NCBI GenBank assembly: GCA_903900235.1
Contig: CAIUMH010000067.1
Coordinates: 1 to 60,794, forward strand
From: an uncultured Actinomycetes bacterium
GTDB taxonomy: Bacteria > Actinomycetota > Acidimicrobiia > Acidimicrobiales > RAAP-2
Direction: 5' to 3'
Length of the DNA: 60,794 bases
The notes beneath the pieces were generated by a model. It was not told where the DNA came from, did not search any database, and saw only the letters and a list, made by a program, of their open reading frames with translations. The position numbers were made by a program, and so were the translations under genes. Positions 44,374 through 53,378 of the stretch are shown piece after piece. Positions within the stretch are counted from its first letter, which is position 1. Each line of letters starts with the position of its first letter.

Positions 44374-45207
44374 TCAGGCGAAGCGAACCTTCGCCAGCTG
44401 GGTGCCCTGCGCCACCAATCGACCTGTCGAGTCCCATATCTCGCAGACCTCGTCAACGAAGCCGGCATCGATGACTTGCGCCTTCTGCCGGATGATCACC
44501 GGTCCTGGTGCGGGGTGGGCTCGCAAATACGAGGTCAGCTGGAGCGTCGGCACCCAACCGGCGGATTGGAGCGGAAACGTTGCGGGAGGCATGCAGTCGA
44601 TCAGGTAGTGCAGGGCCAGTGCATCGACTGCTCGTCCGTCTTCGAATTCGGCCCAACCTCGAACCTCAGCAAGACCGTCGTCGAACCCTTGGTTGAAGAC
44701 TGCGGTCAACGGGTCATAGAGCACTCGTGTCCCCTCCATGATCATGACCCGGTGCTCGAAGGGGCCCTCCCCTGATTCCCCGCGAATGCACTGATCCAAT
44801 GGGGTCATCTCTGGCACCGGCGCGCTGTCATAGAGCCGATCTGGTGCCTTGAGGCGAGACATCACCAACTGGCTCTCCACCATCGGCTGCCCGTCTTGGA
44901 GCAGGGTGGCTCTCACTTGACTGACCCCTCGACCGGCACGGAGCACGGAGACGTCGATGATCGCGTCGGTCGGATCCGGTGCTCCGAGGAAGGTGGAGGT
45001 GATGGCCACGCAGTCTGGATGTTGCTGTCCCCGCCGAGCCAACTCCATCGTCGCCGCACGAATCATCGCCGCAGCCATGTAGCCGCCATTTGGCTTCCCA
45101 ACAACGCACCATTCGTCGCTCAGGAGGACGGAGAATGTACCGGGACGCGAGCCTGCAGTGACGTCGGTTGCTGCCTCGAAACTCGGGACTCCGGCTACCC
45201 CAATCAT
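44374..45207 (-). CDS. Thioesterase-family protein (double hotdog, TesB-like)
   Basis: The 277-residue protein contains two hotdog repeats: VVGKPNGGYMAAAMIRAA near the N-terminus and SAGWVPTLQLTSYLRAHP in the second half. VRATLLQDGQPMVESQLVMSR is a typical middle strand. It should cleave acyl-CoA, as TesB-type enzymes do. It is read just after the SnoaL-like gene (2 bp between them), so both are in one transcript. Confidence 0.86.
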   Translation of the reverse strand: MIGVAGVPSFEAATDVTAGSRPGTFSVLLSDEWCVVGKPNGGYMAAAMIRAATMELARRGQQHPDCVAITSTFLGAPDPTDAIIDVSVLRAGRGVSQVRATLLQDGQPMVESQLVMSRLKAPDRLYDSAPVPEMTPLDQCIRGESGEGPFEHRVMIMEGTRVLYDPLTAVFNQGFDDGLAEVRGWAEFEDGRAVDALALHYLIDCMPPATFPLQSAGWVPTLQLTSYLRAHPAPGPVIIRQKAQVIDAGFVDEVCEIWDSTGRLVAQGTQLAKVRFA

Positions 45208-45209
45208 CC

Positions 45210-45662
45210 TCAGAATCGACTGGTGAACGACTGAAGCTCTCTGGTGGAGAAGGCACGGCGCTCTTCAAAGACGCGTGAATATCCCGTGGCGGCGATCCGC
45301 CAGTGACCGTCCACCCGAAGGTAGCGATCCTCGTAGAACGCCGTCCCGCCGATCTCGAGGTCGGCGGCAGGGATGATGACCCGATCTTCGAGGTACCAGA
45401 CACCCATCGCCTCATCGTCGGAGATCCAATTGATCTCCGGGTGGTGACCATGATGCTCAGAGATGATCCCCGGGTCGCTCAATGAAGTGCTCAGGAACTC
45501 AACGATCGCGGCGCGACCAGTGAATGAGAGGTTCCCCCCGTCGTAGCCCGCCTCGCAATCTTCGGTCAGAAGTTCGCCAAGCCGGTCAAACTCCTTGAGG
45601 TCCAGCGTCCTGAAGTAGGCGTGCTTGAGCGCCAGGATCTGCTCATGGTCGTCGTGCCTCAC
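45210..45662 (-). CDS. SnoaL-like/NTF2-fold protein, second copy
   Basis: The GTG at 45662 is preferred over 45854 because GGGAGG lies five bases upstream and the shorter product (150 residues) fits the family. RHDDHEQILALKHAYFRTLDLKEF and LLTEDCEAGYDGG are the N-terminal cone helices; YEDRYLRVDGHWRI is the final strand pair. It probably binds or processes a hydrophobic small molecule. It lies directly before the thioesterase and is divergent from mmsA. Confidence 0.83.
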   Translation of the reverse strand: MRHDDHEQILALKHAYFRTLDLKEFDRLGELLTEDCEAGYDGGNLSFTGRAAIVEFLSTSLSDPGIISEHHGHHPEINWISDDEAMGVWYLEDRVIIPAADLEIGGTAFYEDRYLRVDGHWRIAATGYSRVFEERRAFSTRELQSFTSRF

Positions 45663-45780
45663 AGTGCCTCCCTTGAATACGTTCCAGAGTGTAGCGAGGC
45701 GAGGCCAGGCGACCTCAGCGCTAACCTCAACAGTGCTGCGAGCTATTGAGTTCCCGGCACACACGAGGAGAGCGATAGCA

Positions 45781-47277
45781 GTGCGCAAGATCACCCATTG
45801 GATCAACGGTGCCCCTACCCCATCGGATACAGATCGCTGGGGTGACGTATTCAATCCTGCGACCGGGGTGGTTCAGGCGCAGGTCCCATTTGCTCCCTCG
45901 GCCGAGATCGAATTGGCCGTGAGTTCAGCACGCACCGCAGCCGCCTCCTGGGGCCTCTCATCGATGTCGACGAGGACCGAGGTTCTGTTCTCATTCCGCC
46001 ACCTCGTCAACGCACACCGCGACGAGCTGGCGGAGATCATCACCGCCGAGCACGGCAAGGTCCACAGCGATGCCCTTGGCGAGATCTCCCGTGGCCTCGA
46101 GAACATCGAGTTCGCCTGCGGCCTCGGCAGTCACCTGCGGGGTGGGTTCTCTAGCCAGGTTTCCTCCGGCGTCGACGTCAACTCACTGCGACAAGCGGTC
46201 GGCGTAGTGGCTGGCATCACACCGTTCAACTTTCCCGTCATGGTGCCCCTCTGGATGACGGCCAATGCCCTTGCCTGCGGCAATGCCATGATCCTCAAGC
46301 CCTCTGAGAAGGACCCCTCCCCTGCCATGCGGCTCGCCGAGCTGCTCAAGGAGTCAGGTCTCCCCGATGGCGTCTTCACCGTCCTGCAGGGCGATGGTGA
46401 CGTGGTCGGCGCCCTCCTCGAGCACCCGGGAATCGACGCCGTGAGCTTCGTCGGGTCGACGCCCATTGCCAAGTCGATCTACTCCCGGGGCACGGCAGCT
46501 GGTAAGCGGGTCCAGGCGCTTGGCGGAGCCAAGAACCACATGGTGGTCCTGCCCGATGCCGACCTCGGCGTCGCCGCTGACTCGGCCGTCTCTGCCGCCT
46601 ATGGCTCGGCTGGCGAGCGATGCATGGCGGTCTCTGTCGTCGTGGCGGTCGGCGAGATCGCCGATCCGCTGATCGCGGCCATTGCTGAGCGTATGAACAA
46701 GCTCGTGATCGGTCCCGGCACCGACCCAGCGAGCGAGATGGGACCGCTCATCACCCGCCAGCACCGAGACAAAGTCGCAAGTTACGTCGCCGGTGCCGCC
46801 GACGAGGGTGCCACGGTCGTCGTCGATGGACGAACAATGCAGCTCGAAGGCGATGCTGCCGACGGCTTCTTCGTGGGGGCCTCACTCATCGACAATGTCC
46901 GCCCCGGCATGGCCGTCTACGACGATGAGATCTTCGGTCCAGTCTTGAGCGTCGTGCGCGCCGCCACGTATACGGAAGCCATCGAGTTGGTCAACGCCAA
47001 CCAATATGGCAATGGCGTGGCGATTTTCACCCGAGATGGTGGTGCAGCCCGACAGTTCACCGCCGAAGTCACCTGCGGGATGGTTGGAGTGAACGTACCG
47101 ATTCCCGTCCCCGTGGCGACCTACAGCTTCGGAGGCTGGAAGGACTCGCTGTTCGGCGATGCCCACATGTACGGCCCGGCCGGCATCGACTTCTACACAC
47201 GGACCAAGGTGGTCACCACCCGCTGGCCCGACCCCGCGTCCTCATCGGTCGACCTTGGATTCCCCAAAACCCGCTGA
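45781..47277 (+). CDS. mmsA: Methylmalonate-semialdehyde dehydrogenase (CoA-acylating)
   Basis: The 498-residue aldehyde dehydrogenase has the CoA-dependent MmsA pattern: ITPFNFPVMVPLWM, VSFVGSTPIAKSIYSRG, and the catalytic Cys281 in YGSAGERCMAVS. VGVNVPIPVPVATYSFGGWKDS is diagnostic. The usual catalytic glutamate of other aldehyde dehydrogenases is absent, as in MmsA. It converts methylmalonate semialdehyde to propionyl-CoA in valine (and related) catabolism. The GTG at 45781 has a GAGGAG upstream. Confidence 0.94.
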   Translation: MRKITHWINGAPTPSDTDRWGDVFNPATGVVQAQVPFAPSAEIELAVSSARTAAASWGLSSMSTRTEVLFSFRHLVNAHRDELAEIITAEHGKVHSDALGEISRGLENIEFACGLGSHLRGGFSSQVSSGVDVNSLRQAVGVVAGITPFNFPVMVPLWMTANALACGNAMILKPSEKDPSPAMRLAELLKESGLPDGVFTVLQGDGDVVGALLEHPGIDAVSFVGSTPIAKSIYSRGTAAGKRVQALGGAKNHMVVLPDADLGVAADSAVSAAYGSAGERCMAVSVVVAVGEIADPLIAAIAERMNKLVIGPGTDPASEMGPLITRQHRDKVASYVAGAADEGATVVVDGRTMQLEGDAADGFFVGASLIDNVRPGMAVYDDEIFGPVLSVVRAATYTEAIELVNANQYGNGVAIFTRDGGAARQFTAEVTCGMVGVNVPIPVPVATYSFGGWKDSLFGDAHMYGPAGIDFYTRTKVVTTRWPDPASSSVDLGFPKTR

Positions 47278-47281
47278 GCCC

Positions 47282-47728
47282 ATGGCAGAAGAACGCCGAC
47301 GCAGTGCCATCCAGCGGATCGCCACCTACGGAGTCCACCTCGCCGACGATCAGATCCTCTTGGTGCGCGCCTCGGACCTGACCGAGGTCCAGGGTCGCTG
47401 GTTCTTGCCCGGCGGCGGCGTCGAGCACGGGGAGCACCCCACTGAAGCGCTCGTGCGGGAGTTCGCCGAGGAGACTGGTCTCCATGCCGTGATTGGACCC
47501 CAGCTTGGCATCGTGAGCGACGTCCGCACTCGCCGCAACGGCGAGGTTGTCCATAGCATCCGCATCATCTACGAGGTCACGACAACATCTGGCACCCTGC
47601 TCGATGAATGCGCCGGCAGCTCAGACCTCGCTCAGTTCACCCCCATCGAGCAGGCCAGGGAGATGCCGCTGGCTCACTATGTGATTGAAGGAGCCCGCAT
47701 GGCAGGCATCGATCTCAGCCCTCGGTGA
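47282..47728 (+). CDS. Nudix hydrolase
   Basis: The 148-residue protein has an intact Nudix box at 44-66 (GGGVEHGEHPTEALVREFAEETG). These enzymes hydrolyse nucleoside diphosphates linked to another moiety. The substrate cannot be read; SAIQRIATYGVHLADDQILLVRAS is a common start for actinobacterial members. It starts 4 bp after mmsA and its end overlaps the convergent acyl-CoA ligase by 14 bp. Confidence 0.92.
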   Translation: MAEERRRSAIQRIATYGVHLADDQILLVRASDLTEVQGRWFLPGGGVEHGEHPTEALVREFAEETGLHAVIGPQLGIVSDVRTRRNGEVVHSIRIIYEVTTTSGTLLDECAGSSDLAQFTPIEQAREMPLAHYVIEGARMAGIDLSPR

Positions 47729-49403
47729 AGAACGTCTCCCGCAGGTCTCGCTTGAGGATCTTGCCGGAGGGGTTGCGAGGGAGTCGGTCGTCGCTGAACG
47801 CAATCCGGCTGGGAATTTTGAAGGCGGCCAACTTCCCGTGCAAGAAGTCTCGCAACTCGTCGGCGTCGAGATTCGACCCTGCCTTCCGGTGGATCACCAC
47901 GGCAACCTCTTCGCCCAACCGTTCGTGCGGAACGCCGAAGACTGCCGCCTCGTAAATCCCGGGGTGGTCATAGATCGCACTCTCGACCTCCGCTGAGTAC
48001 ACGTTCTCGCCGGCCCGCAGCACCATGTCCTTGGCTCGGTCTTCGATGTACAAGAAGCCTTCGTCGTCGATTCGCCCCAGGTCGCCAGAGGCAAGCCATC
48101 CATCAACGATGGTCTCCGCCGTGGCCTCAGGACGATTCCAGTACCCACGGATGATGTTGGGGCCCTTCATCCAGATTTCGCCACGCTCACCAGTCGGGAG
48201 TGGCACGCCTGTCTCGTCACGAATCTCGACGTCCATGATGGTGGTGCGGGCTCGACCGGTCGATGTGGGGTGCTCGACGTAGTCATCGCCAGTGTTGCTC
48301 GGACCAAAGGCATTGGTCTCGGTCATGCCGTAGCCGATGTTCGGACGACCCCGCTTGAAGCCTCCCTCGACACGCTCGACCAACTTGGCGGGGGCCGGAG
48401 CCCCTCCCCCGCCGACGCTGGCCAGCGAGCTGGTGTCGTACTTGGCAAAGTTGGGGCTCTCCAGCATGTCCCAAGACTGCGTCGGCACGCCGACGAAGGT
48501 GGTTACCTTTTCGACCTCGATCAGCCGGAGTGCCTGCTCGGGGTCCCATCGGTGCATCATGACGAGCTTGAGCTGCATCCCAAAGCAGCTCATCATCACC
48601 GGGACGCACCCAGTCACATGGAACAGGGGCACGATCAAGATGAAACTTGGCGGATTGCTGACGCTGCCACCCAGCAGGTTCTCACCCTTGCGAGCCGTGG
48701 CCACGGTGGTATTTGCCCAAAATGCCATCAACCCCTGGGTGACCGCACGATGCGTGGAGACTGCTCCCTTCGGGAACCCGGTTGTCCCGGAGGTATAGAG
48801 AATCGTCGCATCATCGTCCGGACTGACCTCGACCACCGGCATTGCGTCCCCAAGCGTGATCACCTCTTCGAAGCGCTGAACCCCTGTGGCGAGCGGCTCG
48901 AGGGTGTCTGAGCGCACCACCACGATGGCGCAGTGGTGATTGGCTGCCGGAGCGTGAGCTCGTTCGACTCGCTCGGGATCAGCGATCAAGAGACTCAGTC
49001 CCGAGTCGCCGATGGCGTAGTCCAGCTCCTCTTCAGTCCACCATGCGTTGAGGGAGACTGACACCCCACCGACCGACAAGATGGCGGCGAAGGAGATGAT
49101 CCATTCAGGAAGGTTCCGCATGGCGATGCCCACGCGATCGCCCTTTTTGATGCCAAAGGTCTCAACCAGTGCCGTTGCGAACGCATCGACGTGCCGCATG
49201 ACATCGTCAAAACTCCAGCGCTCGTCCTCGTAGACGAGGAAGGTCTCGTCCTTGCCTCGCGCATTGGCGAAGATTGCACCAAGGTTCGCCGGAGCGTTCT
49301 TGAACAACCGCTGCGCTACGCCGTCCACCACCGCTTCGGTGAGCTCAAAGATCTGCCCAGGCCCGGTGACCTGCTCGACTGCCTCGTCATAGCTGGCCGT
49401 CAT
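47715..49403 (-). CDS. Acyl-CoA synthetase (AMP-binding, long-chain/FadD-like)
   Basis: The 562-residue protein has the P-loop ILYTSGTTGFPKGAVSTH, the GYGMTETNAFGPSN motif, the GWLASGDLGRIDDEGFLYI and KDMVLRAGENVYSAEVE hinge motifs, and the terminal PRNPSGKILKRDLR lysine motif. It activates a carboxylic acid to its CoA ester. The Glu after AGEN rather than the FadD signature keeps the substrate open. An exact 14-bp inverted repeat lies 21 bp upstream of its start and probably controls it. Confidence 0.94.
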   Translation of the reverse strand: MTASYDEAVEQVTGPGQIFELTEAVVDGVAQRLFKNAPANLGAIFANARGKDETFLVYEDERWSFDDVMRHVDAFATALVETFGIKKGDRVGIAMRNLPEWIISFAAILSVGGVSVSLNAWWTEEELDYAIGDSGLSLLIADPERVERAHAPAANHHCAIVVVRSDTLEPLATGVQRFEEVITLGDAMPVVEVSPDDDATILYTSGTTGFPKGAVSTHRAVTQGLMAFWANTTVATARKGENLLGGSVSNPPSFILIVPLFHVTGCVPVMMSCFGMQLKLVMMHRWDPEQALRLIEVEKVTTFVGVPTQSWDMLESPNFAKYDTSSLASVGGGGAPAPAKLVERVEGGFKRGRPNIGYGMTETNAFGPSNTGDDYVEHPTSTGRARTTIMDVEIRDETGVPLPTGERGEIWMKGPNIIRGYWNRPEATAETIVDGWLASGDLGRIDDEGFLYIEDRAKDMVLRAGENVYSAEVESAIYDHPGIYEAAVFGVPHERLGEEVAVVIHRKAGSNLDADELRDFLHGKLAAFKIPSRIAFSDDRLPRNPSGKILKRDLRETFFTEG

Positions 49404-50040
49404 ATCTCTCCCCTTGGTTGTCCTTGTCCATGGTTACCGACAGGTAACCATGGACAGTTCCAGATCATAGAGCGTGAGGGCAATTTGGCGGGTGAGTCGC
49501 GAATTCTGGCCAACACGATTACGTCAAGGACTACCGAGGCGACCCAACCGATTCACAGTGGAACCTTTTCCACGCGTTTCTACTGGATCACTCATACTGA
49601 GATTCGCAACCCGTAAATCACTTTTCGTGGCGTTGTCAACACGACTCTCTGCGTCTCACGCACTGCCCGTGGGGAGCGCTCCCTGCCCGCGGCAGTTCAG
49701 TCCGTCGACCACGGACTCCTTACCCGGGTGCATTCGCCGAGCGGGCCCGCCGAACAACGGTCAGCAACCTCATCGAACCCGCACGTCGCGTCGACCCAAT
49801 GAACCTGCGTGACGCCACAAGTGGGGCGAGGCGGATGGCATCACCACGGCCTCGAACCAGGCCACCGATGCCATAAGCCGCGGACCCCTTGGTCTGCTTG
49901 CCCCGCCGCCCCCCCAATGCTCTTGGCCTGCAGCCGTGCACGCTCGATTGAAGGGACTACCGCTCCTCCCAACGTTTCTGTGATATTACATTGTTATCAA
50001 CGCTATTCCCCTTTATCGTCCACCGGGATCAGGAGCCACA
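49404..50040. other. 637-bp gene-poor region
   Basis: No supported coding frame is present. A 112-codon forward frame (49474-49812) has no family match, unnatural composition and no ribosome binding site. The region holds the ligase operator at 49425-49456 and, at its right end, AT-rich sequence with TTGTTA near 49991 and TTATCG near 50013 that could be the promoter of the next gene. Confidence 0.5.
49425..49456. promoter_or_regulatory. Exact 14-bp inverted repeat, probable operator of the acyl-CoA synthetase gene
   Basis: TGTCCATGGTTACC and its exact complement GGTAACCATGGACA flank the spacer GACA. The inner part (TTACC-GACA-GGTAA) resembles operators bound by TetR-type regulators in Actinobacteria. 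It is centred about 37 bp upstream of the synthetase start. A transcription terminator is unlikely because there is no T-run. Confidence 0.7.
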
Positions 50041-50859
50041 ATGTCCAACACGCGAACACCCGTCGCCGCCAGTACTCCGGTGCTCATGGCCGCAATCCTT
50101 GGATTTTTGATCTGGGGACTCGGTTGGTTCCTGCTTATTTCCGATCGCTCCTCCCACCTCGGCTGGGCACTTGAAGTGGCTGGACCGCTCTTGGTGGCCG
50201 TCGCGATCATTGGCTTCACGGAGCATCTCGTCCGACGAATCGGCCGGGCGGCAATGGTATTCGCTGCAGTCGGCGCCCTCGTTGGAGCAGTTTCAACACT
50301 CCCCTATGCGATTTCGCCCTCAAACCTCTCCAGTGTGGGTGGACTCCGCTTTGGGTACTTCGCCTACGCAGTCGGTCTCATCTGTGGGTTCATCTCACTT
50401 TCGCTCGTCGCAGTGACGCTCGGCAAGCACCTTCTCGCCGCCGACAAGCTGTGCCCCGTCGGGTGTGACTGCCCCGACAGAATCCACGCATCGGTAGGGA
50501 CAATCTCCCTCGCAGCGATTGGCTTGCTCATCTGGGGGCTCGGCTTCTTCGGCCTCTACGCCATGCCCACTGGGTCGAGTTACTCATGGATACTGGCGAC
50601 CGTTGGCACGGCTCTCGTCTCGATTGCCCTTGCGAGCCACCTCCGTCACCTGAGCGGTCGCTTCGGCGCACTCGCAGCGGTCATCGGCGTTGCGAGTGCG
50701 ATGATTTGGTCGGTCGGCTATCTCCTCGAAGCCATCAACCCGACAGCGGGCTTTCAGTCGCCGTGGTACTCGGACCTCTTCGGTTGCTACGGCGCGGGCC
50801 ACCTCTTGAGCGCACTCAGTATTTCCCTGGTCTTTGCCCACAAGGCAAAGTCGACGTGA
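50041..50859 (+). CDS. Integral membrane protein with internal duplication, unknown
   Basis: The 272-residue protein has about eight membrane spans in two related halves. GFLIWGLGWF (21-30) corresponds to GLLIWGLGFF (161-170), and the two ends ISPSN and INPTA recur 140 residues apart. The hydrophilic link holds a cysteine cluster, CPVGCDCP (138-145), which could bind a metal or form disulfides. AGGAG precedes the ATG. It overlaps the next small gene by GTGA. I do not recognise a family. Confidence 0.78.
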   Translation: MSNTRTPVAASTPVLMAAILGFLIWGLGWFLLISDRSSHLGWALEVAGPLLVAVAIIGFTEHLVRRIGRAAMVFAAVGALVGAVSTLPYAISPSNLSSVGGLRFGYFAYAVGLICGFISLSLVAVTLGKHLLAADKLCPVGCDCPDRIHASVGTISLAAIGLLIWGLGFFGLYAMPTGSSYSWILATVGTALVSIALASHLRHLSGRFGALAAVIGVASAMIWSVGYLLEAINPTAGFQSPWYSDLFGCYGAGHLLSALSISLVFAHKAKST

Positions 50860-51128
50860 CGCCTGGGCAACCAGATTCCGAAACCAGCAACTGGCGAGAA
50901 CGTGTTGGGATGACCAGCAACGGAGTATTCGTCCGAGCGGTTCGTCGATCCCGGCGGCCGAAAGTGCTCGATGTGATCGGGAAGCTCCTTTTGGTGTTGG
51001 CGAGTTTGGGCATGTTCGTCGGGGCGCAGGCCGCAGGGGTCGAAGTGGCCGGAGCTACCCCTGTCTGTAGTGGCTACAACTGGGCGGGCTGCAACCTCAC
51101 CAACCATGACTACACGGGAGCCAACTGA
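50856..51128 (+). pseudogene. Secreted pentapeptide-repeat protein, apparently truncated
   Basis: From the GTG overlapping the preceding stop, 90 residues are open (72 from the ATG at 50910). A basic segment and a membrane/signal region (VIGKLLLVLASLGMFVGAQAAG) are followed by GYNWAGCNLTNHDYTGAN, which fits the first units of pentapeptide repeats. The frame ends in TGA right after GAN, where further repeats would be expected, and other frames do not continue the pattern. It may be a remnant, or a genuine short peptide. Confidence 0.55.
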
Positions 51129-51268
51129 AGTTGGGGCAGACCCCACTCTGTGAACCCTTCGATACTTCGCTGGTTCTCAATGCAAAGTGGAAGATTGAGA
51201 CAACAAACACTCAGCGAGACCGGGGTCGGACACCCGGACGAGGGTCATTCCTTGCTAGAACACAGTTC

Positions 51269-52528
51269 ATGCCGATCACCGTCACCCCCATCAATTCCGT
51301 CGACGACTTCACCAATGACGTCCGTCTCCGCACCGCTGCACTAATCAACGAGCACGTGCTGCCTCGAGAAGCGGAGCTCTGGCCCCAGCGCCAAGGCGTC
51401 GCTCTCTCGGACGAGATTCGCGCTGCGGCGCAAGCGGGCCGCGAGGACATCAAGCAGAAGGTCAAGCAGGCCGGCCTCTGGGCCCCCCATCTTCCTCAGG
51501 AATATGGGGGAATGGGCCTCGACTTCCTACCCCACGCCTATATGAACGAGATCCTTGCCTACGCAGTGGGGGCCGCCAGCATGTTCGGCGTGGTCGCCCC
51601 CAACAGCGGCAACCAGAAGATCCTGGCCAAGTACGGCACCGAAGAGCAGAAGCAGAAGTGGCTCCTCCCGCTGATCGAGGGGACCATGGAGTCCGGATTC
51701 TCGATGACCGAGCCTGAGAACGCCGGATCGGATCCACGGTCCCTCAAGACCACCGCTCGACGGGAGGGCAACGAGTGGGTCATCAACGGGCACAAGTGGT
51801 TCACCTCCAATGGCATCGAGGCGGATTTCTTCATCGTGATGTGTCGAGCTGACGACCCCACCGGAGCCGAGGGTCGGTCTGGTTCGATGGTCCAGATCAT
51901 CGTCCCCACCGACACTCCCGGCGTCGACATCGTCCGCGGTATCGGTATCTGGGGAAGCCCAACCTCCGATCACTGCGAGGTCATCTACGACAATGTGCGC
52001 GTACCAGTGGACAATGCCCTCGGGCGCGTCGGCCAGGGCCACGAGGCCGCCCAGGACCGCCTTGGCGCAGGGCGGATCTACCACTGCATGAACTCAGTCG
52101 GTCAGATGTGGCGGGCCTTCGACCTCATGGTCGAGCGGGCGCTCACCCGAGAAGTCCATGGTGGACTCCTCAAGGACAAGCAGTTCATCCAGGGCTTTAT
52201 CGCCGACAGCTACATCGACCTGCAGACGTCCAGGATGATGACCATCAAGGCTGCCGAGAAGGTCGATGCCGGCGACCCTGAAGCTCGGACAGACATCTCC
52301 GCCCTCAAGATTTACGTACCCGCCGCCTACTCGCGGGTGGTGGATCGGGCCATCCAGGTGTGGGGTGCCGCAGGCGTGTCGAATGACCTGCCGTTGGGTC
52401 GCATGTACCTCGGTGCTCGCACCCTGCGTCTCGCCGACGGTCCCGACGAGGTCCACAAGATCCTCATCGCCAAGAACGTGGTTCGGCACTATGAAAAGGG
52501 CATCGGATCTTGGGACTTCGCCCACTAG
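51269..52528 (+). CDS. Acyl-CoA dehydrogenase
   Basis: The 419-residue flavoprotein oxidises acyl-CoA to 2-enoyl-CoA. SGFSMTEPENAGSDP and WVINGHKWFTSNG are the FAD-binding signature segments; VWGAAGVSNDLPLGRMYLGARTLRLADGPDEVH is the C-terminal signature. The substrate-binding and catalytic Glu position is conserved in general form. The ATG at 51269 fits family starts; no strong ribosome binding site is visible and the frame is open from 51131. It may form a catabolic module with the acyl-CoA ligase at 47715. Confidence 0.92.
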   Translation: MPITVTPINSVDDFTNDVRLRTAALINEHVLPREAELWPQRQGVALSDEIRAAAQAGREDIKQKVKQAGLWAPHLPQEYGGMGLDFLPHAYMNEILAYAVGAASMFGVVAPNSGNQKILAKYGTEEQKQKWLLPLIEGTMESGFSMTEPENAGSDPRSLKTTARREGNEWVINGHKWFTSNGIEADFFIVMCRADDPTGAEGRSGSMVQIIVPTDTPGVDIVRGIGIWGSPTSDHCEVIYDNVRVPVDNALGRVGQGHEAAQDRLGAGRIYHCMNSVGQMWRAFDLMVERALTREVHGGLLKDKQFIQGFIADSYIDLQTSRMMTIKAAEKVDAGDPEARTDISALKIYVPAAYSRVVDRAIQVWGAAGVSNDLPLGRMYLGARTLRLADGPDEVHKILIAKNVVRHYEKGIGSWDFAH

Positions 52529-52538
52529 GGCGTTTGCC

Positions 52539-52811
52539 GTGCGCTTCGCCATCCATGTCCAACCAGGGGCTCGCGTCCCCAAGGTCGGTGGCACCAAGGC
52601 CGGCAGCCTGTCCGTCCGGGTTCGAGAACGGGCCGTCGAGGGGGCGGCCAACGAGGCGGTGATCGAGGCGGTAGCCCGTGCGCTCGCCGTCAAGCCTCGT
52701 GCCATCCGAATCGTCCATGGGAGACAGAGCCGTCGCAAGTTGCTCGAAGTTACCGTCGACGACGACGCACTGATCGATCAACGTCTCACAAGTCTGCGGC
52801 ACTCAGGGTGA
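52539..52811 (+). CDS. YggU/DUF167-family protein
   Basis: The GTG at 52539 gives 90 residues with the DUF167 pattern: IHVQPGARVPKVGG then LSVRVRERAVEGAANEAVIEAVARAL. The fold is small alpha/beta and its role is unknown, though it is widely conserved. It lies 10 bp after the acyl-CoA dehydrogenase and may share its transcript. Confidence 0.88.
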   Translation: MRFAIHVQPGARVPKVGGTKAGSLSVRVRERAVEGAANEAVIEAVARALAVKPRAIRIVHGRQSRRKLLEVTVDDDALIDQRLTSLRHSG

Positions 52812-52901
52812 ACCGCTGAGTTCGACGCCCCCCCCATGAGCGATTCGAGCATTTCCCTCTGTTAGGTTGCATCAACACGATTCCTTCGAAAGGACCCAAC
52901 A

Positions 52902-53312
52902 ATGGACCTACTGACTATTGCTTCGAGCTACCCACTCCTGAACCTGTTCTGGACCATCTTCATCTTCTTCATCTTCTTCCTCTGGATCTTCATTGCAATC
53001 CAGTGCGTGATCGACATCTTCCGCAGTCACGACATGGGTGGCGTCGCAAAGGCGATTTGGCTGATCTTCATCTTCTTCCTGCCGATGCTGGGCGTCCTGA
53101 TCTACCTGATCGCCCGCGGCGGCAAGATGCAGCAGCACCAGGTAGATGCCGCCAAGGCCCAGCAGGAGGCATTCAACAGCTACGTCAAGCAGGCCGCCGG
53201 CACCGGTTCTGGCACTTCTGCCGACGAACTGGCCAAGCTGGCCGACCTCAAGTCGCAGGGCGTCCTCACCGACGCTGAGTTCGAGGCACAGAAGGCCAAG
53301 CTTCTCAGCTGA
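52902..53312 (+). CDS. PLDc_N-type membrane protein with SHOCT domain
   Basis: The 136-residue protein has two strong membrane spans (about 13-38 and 48-70), rich in Phe/Ile/Leu, as in the PLDc_N group. The C-terminal 30 residues (ADELAKLADLKSQGVLTDAEFEAQKAKLL) form a SHOCT domain, a short helical hairpin often involved in oligomerisation. GAAAGGA precedes the ATG. A hairpin with a TTCG loop follows the stop. Function is not known. Confidence 0.88.
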   Translation: MDLLTIASSYPLLNLFWTIFIFFIFFLWIFIAIQCVIDIFRSHDMGGVAKAIWLIFIFFLPMLGVLIYLIARGGKMQQHQVDAAKAQQEAFNSYVKQAAGTGSGTSADELAKLADLKSQGVLTDAEFEAQKAKLLS

Positions 53313-53335
53313 ACCACTCGGTTCATGAAGACGAA

Positions 53336-53361
53336 CGATGCCGGCCTTCGGGCCGGCATCG
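53336..53361. terminator. GC-rich hairpin with TTCG tetraloop
   Basis: An exact 11-base stem (CGATGCCGGCC and GGCCGGCATCG) with loop TTCG lies 23 bp after the SHOCT gene and 17 bp before the end of the convergent methyltransferase gene. No T-run follows, as is common in high-GC genomes, but the stem is very stable and may terminate both genes. Confidence 0.7.
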
Positions 53362-53378
53362 TCGCGTCGAGGTTCTTG

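Noticed and set aside
49474-49812. 112-codon forward frame in the gene-poor stretch
   Set aside because: No ribosome binding site or family match; composition is rich in Arg/Pro/Ser as in random high-GC sequence.
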